In this document: piece by piece, positions 11,601-21,400 of the stretch
Layout of the letters: each line of letters starts with the position of its first letter
Numbering within the stretch: the first letter of the stretch is position 1
NCBI GenBank assembly: GCA_047495785.1
Contig: JBLDXI010000011.1
Span: 1,302,001 to 1,366,000, forward strand
DNA from: Lepidodermella squamata
Lineage: Eukaryota; Gastrotricha
Direction of reading: 5' to 3'
Length of the DNA stretch: 64,000 nucleotides
Position numbers and translations under genes: made by a program
The notes under the pieces: model-generated
Seen by the model: the letters and a program-made list of their open reading frames with translations, nothing else
Databases searched by the model: none
What the model was told of the DNA's origin: nothing

Positions 11601-11906
11601 CTGCTAACCTGTAAGCAGTGGCTAATCGAGCAGTTGGACAGCATGCGTTCGGTTGTGTCACTCTCGTGCCTTGTCGCCCTAGCTATGCAATTTGCCGCAT
11701 TTGTAGCCTCGCTCCTCCTCGAACGGGTCGCGAATACTAACCAGCAACAGCACCAGCTTCATGGAGGTCATCATCATCATAATGAGCGAAGAATCAGCAA
11801 CCATCATCCGCGTCTGATGCCTATCAACAGCTACAACAATCGAGTCGGCGCTAAAAACTCGACGGCTATTATCGATGAAATTGCGGATATTTTAGAAACA
11901 TCATGA
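5601..11906 (+). CDS. Tetraspanin with 5 kb intron hosting two genes
   Basis: Exons 5601-5921, 6165-6242, 6296-6382, 11422-11463 and 11517-11906, all phase 0, total 305 aa. Splice sites: gtggta...ttttag, gaggtc...tttcaag, cacgtg...tttttcag, aaggta...attgcag. Topology is tetraspanin: TM1 about residues 22-48, small loop, TM2 74-97, short polar turn, TM3 105-125, large extracellular loop, TM4 about 220-246, His-rich cytoplasmic tail. The membrane-proximal Q-W-L-x-E-Q-L before TM4 and a Trp/Asp-rich loop match the family. The loop has only two visible Cys (GACQSW and LLTCKQW) and no CCG motif, so it is divergent. The third intron (6383-11421) contains two minus-strand genes. Exons 4-5 are joined to exons 1-3 by frame and topology, not transcript evidence. 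Confidence 0.7.
6410..7725 (-). CDS. Crypton-derived DUF3504 protein (ZMYM/QRICH1 type)
   Basis: Two exons: 7725-7408 and 7264-6410, intron gtgaga...ctcaag, 390 aa. The N-terminal part is acidic and basic mixed, with a nuclear-type KRKPR stretch. From exon 2 onward it matches the domesticated tyrosine-recombinase domain of ZMYM2/3/4, QRICH1 and KIAA1958: F-I-A-E-I-R-K-x-D-G-x-x-Y, D-P-E-F-x-x-x-R-x-A-L, a LVLGLGKHCHLKTG-like block, D-H-R-x-L-x-W, and later D-A-F-Y-L-Q-P. In vertebrates this family works in nuclear transcription and SUMO-linked complexes, not in transposition. No terminal repeats are visible, so it looks domesticated. A ttaaatttag acceptor lies 10 nt before the ATG. The stop lies 27 nt beyond exon 3 of the host tetraspanin, on the opposite strand. 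Confidence 0.7.
7726..8800. repeat. Intergenic (tetraspanin intron) with MITE-like repeat
   Basis: 7830-8010 is GC-richer and contains an E-box (CCACGTG at 7917), perhaps the promoter of the DUF3504 gene. 8189-8478 is a full-length copy of dispersed repeat family 1 (separate entry). No coding exon seen. Confidence 0.45.
8189..8478 (+). repeat. Dispersed repeat family 1, full-length copy
   Basis: About 290 bp. Ends form short imperfect inverted termini (GGCGCCCTAAA and, inverted, GGCACCCCAAA). The core carries GATATCGGAAAAATCACTGA followed by a GATATCG-rich palindromic stretch. An inverted, similarly complete copy lies at 48199-48494; partial copies lie at about 18715-18835, 19120-19175, 19895-20130, 23925-23985, 25140-25260, 25690-25915, 31885-31950 and 33415-33475. 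No coding capacity, so a non-autonomous element is the best reading. Confidence 0.65.
8801..11277 (-). CDS. Cell-surface protein, LamG-like ectodomain, mucin stalk
   Basis: Three exons: 11277-11211, 11052-10095, 9692-8801; 638 aa; splice phases agree at both junctions (A|CA and AG|A). Signal peptide at residues 1-23 (ends LLAILAKT). Two jelly-roll-like segments open with V-G-F-W-P-L-N and I-G-Y-W-P-L-A, a known start of LamG/concanavalin-like folds, separated by C-V-C-R-S-R-G-R-C. Exon 3 adds another beta-rich region and then a Thr/Ser-rich stalk (TTTTEK, STTTSSTQSG), suited to O-glycosylation. A short hydrophobic segment (VLIVTCSILGVIVAGG) and a 7-residue tail end the protein, so it is membrane- or GPI-anchored. 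ATTTTTTAG lies 12 nt before the ATG. It is nested antisense in the tetraspanin intron. Ligand unknown. Confidence 0.75.
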
Positions 11907-14678
11907 AACCGAGATTTTTGAAAAATTGATGCGGCTGACCTGAGCTTTATTAATTTTAACCCTGTCTGGTCGCATTTGAAACCAATTTATTTTATATGAA
12001 TCATCGGATCCGGTTGGAATTTTCGTAAATTGTTGCAAGACCTTTTTGATTTTGCGTAACATTGCATGGAATAAAACGTGGAAACCTGCAAATTTTAAAC
12101 GGAAATATTCCGCGGCTTTGTTTTGAGAGCACAGGGTGTCCACAACTTTAACGATAAAATGTTTCCTTACAACGTCGGCCAAGAAATATTTTGAAGTTGG
12201 ATCTCATATCAAGCCCTTCGATGACAATTTCACTGATTGGAAATCATAAATTTATCAAAAGGAACCAGGAAAAACCCGAATGGTAATTTTTCGGTATTTT
12301 CGGTAATTTTGCGTATTCGACGAATTTATCCACATTTATCAGAATAAGGAACATGTCCCATAATTATTCTAAACTTAAGTAGCAGTTTCCATCTTTAAAA
12401 TCGGAAATTTACAGGAATCTAACCCGGAAAAACCCGAACGGTAATTTTTTGGTAATTTCGGTAATTTCCCCATTTTTACGGATTTTTTAATTCTTTACTT
12501 ATTTTTGTCTTTTTTTAGTTAAATAGTTTAGTGTCAAGCCATTTGCGCAACGCCAAATGAGCAAATAATTTCAACTATTTGCTGTTTTTGTATTTTTGTT
12601 ATATTTAAGAGACAACAATAGAGCTCAAAATTGTTACAACAGTATTGAAAATTGAATAAGGCCCCTCTCTTAATTTCTAGTTTCATTCAAATTTAACATT
12701 TCGGGTAAGTTTGTAGTGTGTAATTTTTCGCGCCTATTATTGCGATTTGATATAATTAGAGGCGCCTCTTCAAAGCGCGCCACCGATTAAAGGCCCGTGA
12801 CTCAGCAATTGTCACCCCGCCAATCATGAGGCCTAATTCCTCGCACCTCCGCCTCGCCGTAATTACGGTCGCCAATATTTTTACGGAATTATTATTCGCG
12901 CGCGGCTTTTGTTATATTATTATTATTACTAGTAGCAACTTCGGGACGCGCAGGGTGGAGATGATAATAATAACGGGCGCCCCGGCCCGGCCTCTTGTCG
13001 AGTCGCGTGGCGCGCGGGTTCCGGCCGGGTTCAAAGGCTCAGACCGCCCGGCGGCGCGCGTCTAGACTCGGCGACAAAAGACGCGCCACAGATCAACATC
13101 TAATAACAAATCTTTCCCACATATCGTTATTGTTGTTAAAATGTAACAAAATTCTGTTGGGAAGAATAAAGTTAAATTTCAAAATTTAATTACCGGAAAA
13201 ATTGGCAATATACTGCTGCTTCTAAAAAAATTTATAAAAAAATTAAAATAGCATCCAGTGTGAAATTTTCAATATTTATTGCTGAATTGTCGTTTGCTGA
13301 AAACTCGTTCAAATTTTTTGAATTTACGGACAATTTCAAATTTCAAAATTTCAAATTACCGTGGTGAGGCAGAGGGAAAGGGAATTTATCGATTTTTATA
13401 TTTTAAAAAAATCGTAAAATAAAACGTTCGATAGCTAGATTCGAGGCTAGTCCAGGAATTTCAACAATTTTTAAAGAGTATAGATATAAAGCTATTTAGA
13501 ATAAAAAATGTCCTGAATTGGGACGAATTTGCCAAAGTGTCCCAAAATTCCTTGAAAATCAACCGGATTTTCGAATTTTCAAAATTTTCAAATCAGAAGA
13601 CTGCTCTGAAAAGGATATAAATTTCGAAATTCGTCCTTATTTCGCTTGAGTTAATTCCATGATTCAGTGAACCAGAACGGTCTTTTGGCAGCATTTTCAA
13701 TTTGTATTAGGTCATGTCCCAAAAAACTGCGAACGATTGCCGCAATTTTATCCAATAATTCTTAATTTTTCCTGGAATAAAAATAAAACAAAGATCGATT
13801 AATGACATAAAAACATATTCATTTTTAATTTTCTACAAATTTTTCAATTTTGTATACTCACAGCGCGATTTAGTCGCATTATCTCGATAAGCCTGTTTTA
13901 ATGATGGCTATCAGGCGTGAATTATTGACACGGGCCAACTCAATTGAAACAGCAACAGCACCTCGTCTCAATTTGTACTACGTCTTTCACGTCGACTTAA
14001 CTCGACACTACTCGAGCAGTTTTATTGTCGTAGATACAGCACATTGACAGCACGTGTTAGCCATAAGAAGATGTATCTATTCACGTCAATCGCCACTCGA
14101 ACAGCAGCGCAGCTCAATATGTGGGCCCCACTCGATGAATACAAGTCGACAGTCTTAAGACACATTGCACGGCCTCTTGACTCGCCGCGGGTGTGCGCAA
14201 CGGCAGCAGTCGAGCGCGTCCCGAATATAACATATGGCAGGCAGTGGTATAAGGACTTACCTATAGGTCTTACATGATGTACTGCTACTACTACTACCAA
14301 GGGCAGCAGTAGTAACGTTCGACGCGGCTCTATTCACCGGCGCTGCGGGCGAAAGTCTGTCGCCCGCGTGCGCGGCAGGAGCCCGGTGCGGTAAACACGC
14401 GACCTAATTGCGGGTTAGTGCGCGCGCACGCTCATTGGCCGGCAATTCGACCAATCAGCGCGCGCGCACACTTCAATAATAATTTTCGCTCTTAAATCTC
14501 CATACTCACTTCGCGCACTTATTATTATTACTACTACTACTAAGCCAATAAATACTAGTTGTATTGAAAAATATTTATCGAACCTCGCCCTGTATTATTT
14601 TTGCGCGATAATTACTGAGCTTTTTAATTGTTATTATATAGTAGTGATAATTATCGCAATTACCTGTTTAAAATAAAC
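11907..14678. promoter_or_regulatory. Upstream region of the Distal-less gene
   Basis: 12250-12490 holds two copies of dispersed family 2. 12760-13080 is a GC-rich island with an AP-1/Maf-like TGACTCAGCA, CCAAT and ATTAAAGG. 14300-14480 is a second GC-rich block with TAATTG and an inverted CCAAT pair (ATTGG at 14432, CCAAT at 14450) close to the start, likely the core promoter. (ACT)n and (ATT)n runs flank it at 14280 and 14520. I find no upstream coding exon. Regulatory roles are inferred from composition and motifs only. Confidence 0.4.
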
Positions 14679-17072
14679 ATGGTGCTTAACAGTAACAACA
14701 ACACGGCATCGCCTGGTGGCAGTAGTGGCAACAACAATAATCCGGGCGATAATTTACCGGCCTATCTCAACTACGCCCAGGTTCAGCCGCAACAACAACA
14801 CCAGAGTCAGTTTCAGTTGATTCAGAATTTGGTTCAGCAGCAACAGCAGCAACAACAGCAGGGTGACTACCAAACGGCCGTTTGGAACGCAGCCGCTGCA
14901 GCTGCTTCGTTCGGCGTTGTCAATTCGCTGACCGATCTCGCTAACCAGCCTTCGTCATGTAAGTCGATTTTCCTTTAATTTTCCAAATTTTTGAAAAATC
15001 CTCCTTAAATTTTTGAAATTCTTTAAAATGTCATTTTTCCTCCGAAATTCCGATTTGATTGATATTTTTGCTAACTTTAAGCCGGATCGGAAGTTTTCAA
15101 TCAGTTTTAAGACTACCAAGTTGAGTATCAGCACGCCTTGTTTCTGCTACATTTCCGGATTTTGTGATATTCAGGCTTTCACTCGCAATTAAAATATTAA
15201 ATTCTTTAAAATTTCTCAATAAATTTGTGTCTTTATTGGAAAGACTTTGATTGGTCCGTACTTGATGAGCTTTCCTTTATCGCCTCAAAATTAGTTGGTT
15301 CGATTTCGATTTTACCTAGAATTTCGTTATCCGTCGACTTCCAGTTTGATATTTTCAAATTTCCAAATTTCCAAAATGGAAAATGTCTACAAAATTGTTT
15401 TCAAATAAGTTCAAACATGGAAATTAGATTGTTAGTAGGCCCGCTGCATACTTGGAGAAAATTGGCTCTAGTCCGCAATCGAAGAACCCTTCTCATTTTT
15501 TCGACTTTTCCTATTTCCTGAATGTTCGGAAATTTTTCGGGAAAATGGCAAGATGCGATTTTTGGAGCGGAGGAATTTTTTCCCGAATTTTTTCGATTAG
15601 TAATTCATTGAAATTTATGATCGAATTCGGCGCCCTTTGCCGTAGTCTCATATCCCCATTCCATAACCTTCCTCATAAATTGTCGCCTTGCCTAGGGACA
15701 ATTTTTCTCTTAGTAGTTTGGTGCCTATTTGCTCAACTATTTTGCCCTATTTCGCAAATAAAAATTATTGCCCTGTGAGATATTTTTCACAAAAATTCTT
15801 AATTCTTGTATTTTGCGGGCACGGCGCTAAAACAGCGAATTTTCCTATTTGCGACATGACAGCAATAACACGACGCATCTCCTACATGGTAATTTTCGCT
15901 GTTTTGTCGCGTTTGCTGTTTTGAGTATTTGCTGTTATGGCTGTCTGCCATTTTGCGCGATTGTCGTTAGCGCGATCGTCTTTTCGAGTTGAACTCAGAT
16001 TTAGGCTGAAATGACGCTTGCGCATTTGTCATTTTAAAATTGTGTATTTCAGCTCAGTTGACGCCTGCGCAAATGTCGTAGCTTAAGTGACCTCCGATTT
16101 GTCTTTATTGAATTTGGGGGCGAAATTTTTATTCCAAATTTTGACGAAATTTCGCTTCCTTTTCATTCTCTGCTCGAATGGTATTTGCGCGATTGTCGCT
16201 TCTATAACTCCTTGACATTTGCGCCAAATTGCACTCTTTTCAAATTTTGCATAATTTATTCGAAACTTCAAAAAAACTGAATAGAGACTTGAAATTATTA
16301 AAATTTGAAATTTTTAATTGAATCCATTTTTTCTTGATTTTTCCCAGGCTTCTCGGCCGCTCAGCAGTCGTACCTGCCGAAAGCCAGCGCCTCGTCATCG
16401 GCCAACTCTTCATCCAACTCGTCAACCTCGCTCGACTCGCCCAGCTCAAACTCAGCGCATCACCAACCCGGCAGCAACAACAACTCATCAAACCCGCAAA
16501 AACAACCAACGAGCGGCCCAGGCGCTCAACGCATGAAAAAAGTTCGAAAACCTCGCACAATCTACACAAACCGACAGCTGGAACTACTGCAGAAGCACTT
16601 TGTCTCATCGCAATACCTGGCGCTACCCGAACGGGCCGAGCTGGCCGCCTCGTTAGGCCTCACGCAGACGCAGGTTAAAATCTGGTTCCAGAACCGGCGA
16701 TCCAAGGAGAAGAAAACGTCGAACGGCGGCGTGGCGGCGTCGTCGTCGGAACACTCGCAAAGTGGGACATTCAGCGACGACGAACCGGACAGCTACGTCG
16801 AGCAGCAGGAAAAGAAATCAACGGCGAAAAAGACTGCCGTGAAATCCGAGGCGAACTTCGAGCAGGCTACGTCGATTTTTCCCAACTACAACTTCAACGC
16901 TGGGTTTTACCCGGGTACCAACGCCGGGGTTGGTACCAGCTCGGTACCAGCTGCGGTAGCTACAGCTGCGTCGGCGGTTCCATCGACTGGCGCCGGGGTG
17001 ACGAGCCCGGCCTCGTTCTGGTACCAGCATTTCAGCCAGCAGTACCTTTCAACGTCTTCGGCTAATCAATGA
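14679..17072 (+). CDS. Dll: Distal-less/Dlx homeodomain transcription factor
   Basis: Two exons: 14679-14958 and 16348-17072, intron 1389 nt (T|gtaagt...ttcccag|GC), 334 aa. The homeodomain spans about residues 157-216. It keeps R-K-P-R-T-I-Y at the N-terminal arm, [12 protein letters not shown] at helix 1-2 and [13 protein letters not shown] in helix 3, with Gln at position 50. This combination is diagnostic of the Dlx class, which patterns distal appendages and anterior neural tissue. The N-terminus is Asn/Gln-rich (poly-Q near residue 65-75) and the C-terminus is Ser/Ala/Gly-rich without a recognised motif. TAATTG sites upstream could allow autoregulation. AATAAA at 17306 and 17319 are candidate poly-A signals. 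Single homeodomain gene; no neighbour in the window is homeotic. Confidence 0.93.
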
Positions 17073-18449
17073 TTGTGTTTTTTTCTCTTCACAAAAAATT
17101 CTATTGTATAAAGTTTTCTGTGTTGCTGTTGTAAATAGTGTAGTTGTGTATAAAGTTTTGTTGTAGAATTGTGTATACATAAAACATTCGCGGTTTTATT
17201 GTTATAACGGCGGCTTTAGTTGAAAGTGTTTTCCTGATGGACAATTTGCAATTTTTATTAATATGATGGTTTATATAACCTTTTTTAAATGAGGTCAAAT
17301 GAATGAATAAAAAATTGAATAAATGTGAAAATAGCTGCGTTTTATTGCGTCGCGAAAATTGATTGGAAAAATTAGAAAATTACCGAAAAATCCAATGTTC
17401 GAAAATTTACAGGTTTTTTAATTCCGTTGCGCAGAAAAAAATCGAAAAGTAATCTGGTTTTTGGCCCTTTCATATGCCGCTTTGACGGATCAATAAAGAA
17501 TTTAAAAATTCAAATAAATTTATTTTATTAGCAAGCTGTAGTCACAGAACCTACCTGGTCATTTTCCCAATGCCAGAAAATAACCGCAAAAATTTCAGAG
17601 GATTCTGATGGCCTGAAGTAAAGGCAATGCTAATTAATTACCAAACTTCTGAACAGAAAAAATCGGTAATATCGGGTAAAATACCGGTAATTATACCAAC
17701 TAGTTACCATCGGGTTTTTTCGGGTTTTTCGCTGTCAAGTTTAATATTACTGCGCACACATGTTTAAAATGCCGCTTGTCTGAATTTCGGAGACGCATTT
17801 TCCGCGATATCGAAAAATGGGACATCCGTTTTTATCCGATTTCACCGAATTTAAAAAAGGCGAAAAATGAAAAAAAACTCCAAACCAATTCGAGCGAAAC
17901 TTTCCATCTTTATTCAAAGCTTTTGAATTCGAAAAAAATATCGGAGCTATGACAATAAATCCATAGGTAGGTATCATAAAAATATCGATTCGACGGAGAT
18001 CACAACAATATAGCCATAACAGAAAAAATATCGACAAAAAATAGCAACAAATTCCGACAATAAAATCACGCAGAGAAAATATAAAAAAATGCGCAGTATT
18101 TATATTATTTACATTATTTCATGTACAAAAAGAGGTGATATTTATTTTCAATTTGGCTAGCTCACCTTTACAATATTATTCATTTTATTGTTACAAAAAT
18201 GTTGCCGAAAATTGAACCGATTTATGTTTCGAAGAATTGCATTTTTCAATTTTGAAAAATTAAACCCAGGATTCGATAGTAATATTTTCTAATCGAATTT
18301 TTCCCCTCGAATCCAGGGTTTGTAGTAATTATTTGATTTCATGAAATCAATGCATGAAGATTTTCGAAAAAATATAATTGGCAATTTTTTACTGAGATTT
18401 CTATAACAAAAAACACGAAGGTATATATTAATTAATGATATGTATAATA
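17073..18449. other. Intergenic between convergent Dll and CNG genes
   Basis: Contains the Dll 3' UTR and poly-A signals, one dispersed family 2 copy (about 17655-17730), and AT-rich sequence that includes the likely 3' UTR of the minus-strand channel gene. No additional gene seen. Confidence 0.5.
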
Positions 18450-21400
18450 TCAGTGGTGTTTATCATCGGGTTGTTTGTGGCCGCCTGAAGTTGTCGCTTT
18501 CACTTTGGCGTGATGCGGCGATTCGCCTTTGCTCGGCTCTGTATGGTGCTGCACCTAGAAAATTAAATAAAAATTTAAATTTAAATTAATTGGATCATTA
18601 ACCCAAATAATTATTTTCAGCGCTTTATTGCACATTTTTCGATGTGATCCTAACTGGTTTCTCGAGTTTAACGAAACTTAGGAATCTCATTTTTTTCTAA
18701 TACTAAGCCCTAAGCCTATATCGATTCCTCAGTCAGCAGAGCCGATAATATCGATTTCAATTATCGATTTTACAAATCGGTGATTTTTCCGATATCAACA
18801 GCCTTGGAAGCCAGCATTGAGAAGTATAGAAAAATCTGAGGGTTCTACATCACTAACCGTGAAAATCCTGGGATATTAAGGTGGGGAACTGCCCATCTAC
18901 AACGGGAAAATTTCTCAAAAATTGCTAACAATCTTTGATTTTTGTCGAGGATCAAAGGGCACAGCTTGCGCTTGAGTGCCCTAACTACACGCAATGTAGT
19001 TTTGGTGAGGATACATACCTTAGACACAAATATAATTCGCAGATGGTTAAATTGTAATAGCAACCGAATTTTGAGGCCCCCATTGAAAGCAATGGTAGAT
19101 TGACGATGCATTTAATTGAGTCATTTGCATCGTAAAAATCACTGATTTGTGAAATCGATACTTGAAATCGATAAATCAAATATTACCAGTGAACGGACTT
19201 CCAAATAGGCAAAATAGGCCCAAATAGTGACTTGAAACATTGCCCCTTATCTCCCATTTCCCCTAATCCCCCTTATTCCTCTTTAAGACTACAGGAAAGC
19301 TAGAAATAGTGATGAAAATTCGAACGATATTTTTCAATGAAATTCGCTCAACGACCATCATTTTCGTTTTATATTGCTCTTCTTCCATTATTTGAAGCCA
19401 TCATTGGTTTCAATGAAGAATCCGCTGAAACATATCCAATCTGCTTTCTCTCTCGATCTTATATAATTTCGATTCACCCGGGCCCACAAGTTCCTGAATT
19501 CCAATAGCAAGTCAACAGGACGGCATTGGATGCTTTCATGATATCCGTAAAATGGATGCCGACTGCCGATCGATCCTGCTTAAAATATCGCCCATTTTCG
19601 TAAAATCATCGCTTTGCCAGGTGCCCGGAATCCAGGAAAATTTTTCTGCGCCAGTCTCGCCAATGTGCATAAGCACTGATTTCACGCCGAAGAAGTTCGA
19701 TGTGTTCAGAAAATCGTGAAAATTGGCGATGAGCATGAATCGAGAAAATCGGTGTAATAGGACACTTTGAGTGTCCGATTTAAAGGGAATTCACTAGCTA
19801 TAAGTCCGATTTTCTATTATCCCAAAGTAAGAACATTTTTTCTGGTTTGGCATCATCGGTTTTAGGCTGAAACAATTTCTTTCCGAGTTCCCGAACTGCT
19901 GATATCGGAAAAATCACTGATTTGTAAAATCGATACTTGGAATCGATATCGGCTCTGTAGGCTCAAGTATAGCTCGTAAATTAACCTCCGATTGCGCAAA
20001 ATACGCGTAATAGAGCGATCTATCAGTTTGGCTTCCCAATGAAAAATTCAGATTACACAAAAAATTGTGAAACTTGAAAAACCATGTTTCAAGAATATCT
20101 AGGGCCGGAACCCTAGACTTAGCGTACGGCGACCTGTCATTTCCCAAAGAAGAGATCTTATTTCTAAAAAATTAAAAAAAATTAAAATTTCTTCCATTTT
20201 CAATTTCAAAATTTCGAATATTCAAATAAATTTCAAATTCTTAAAAAATAAATATTTCGATAAAAATTCCTCCTAAATGATCTTGGACTACGAATGTCCC
20301 AAAAATAGAAATTTAAAAAAAATTCAAATTTTTGTATGAAATGAAAATTTTGTAGAAATTCAAACCTTGGCAACGATCGGTTGAGGAACGGACACGCTGA
20401 AATCCGCGGCACCGCCCGCCTCCGCCTTGGCACCCGCCGGGTCGCCGGGCGGCACGGGCGCCGACGGGGGCGGGGCGTTGGTGAGCGCGTACTCCATGCG
20501 CGTGAGGCGCTGTTTCAGCGTGCGGTCGCTCGAGTTAAAGTCGTTGAGCAGCTGCGCGACCCGCGACTGCAGCTTGTCGAGGTGCGACTCGAGCAGGCCG
20601 AACTTGTGCTCGACCTTCATCTCGGCGGCGACGTGCTTCGCCGCGAGTTCTTCGTCGATCTTGCCCTCCTTGCGCAGCATCTCCGTGCCCTTTTCAATCA
20701 GCTTTTGCATAGCGTCTGGGTACTCGCGTAACGCCGAGTGTAAATCTTCCTTAGACAGCACGAACAAGTCCGAGTAGCCTAATAGCGAGAAAAAAAAAAT
20801 CATTTTAAAAATAACGAAAATTAATGCAAATTCCCGAAAAAATCCGAAAAATAATAAAATTGAACCTCAACATTTTGAGTCATTTTAAAATAAATTCGCA
20901 GAAATTGAAAAGTATTGGAAAAATTGAAAAAAATAGATTTTTTCCATTTTTTTAATTTCTATTGCAAAAAATTGAGAAAAATTTATGTAATTATTGAGAA
21001 ATATTTCCCCCGGTAATAGTGCTTGGATGATTAATAATATAAAAAAATAAAAATAAAAATAAAAAAACGAAAAAATATGTTCCCTGACCGGGAATCGAAC
21101 CCGGGCCGCCGCGGTGAGAACGCGGAATCCTAACCACTAGACCATCAGGGATACACACTCCCTACCGCGAAAAACACGACTTCATTGCTGCACAAACTCA
21201 ATATTATGGGTATTTCATATATTATTCATTAATACATGAATCATTATGGGATCAAGTTTCGATTTTTCTCACAAGCGCGCTTTTAAAGCGAAGAATAAAA
21301 ATATCGATAAAATCAATCAAGCCGGAATCGTCAGGAAATTTGCTGTGCTCGCACTTTTCGATCAAAATTTGATCTTTCCTCAAGTTCGCTCTTAATTAGA

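Noticed and set aside
11901-12182. Minus ORF of 93 aa as transposase fragment
   Set aside because: HFIVKVVDTL-like wording is suggestive but no DDE motif, helix-turn-helix or terminal repeats are present.
15225-15924. Open frames inside the Dll intron
   Set aside because: Phe/Ser/Ile-rich translations of AT-rich intron DNA; the homeobox gene joins cleanly across them in frame.
16240-16678. Alternative-frame ORFs over Dll exon 2
   Set aside because: Other frames of the Ser/Asn/His-rich Dll coding sequence and homeodomain.
20381-20777. Plus ORFs over the CNG coiled coil
   Set aside because: Antisense shadows of exon 6; Arg/Ser-rich translation of GC-rich codons.
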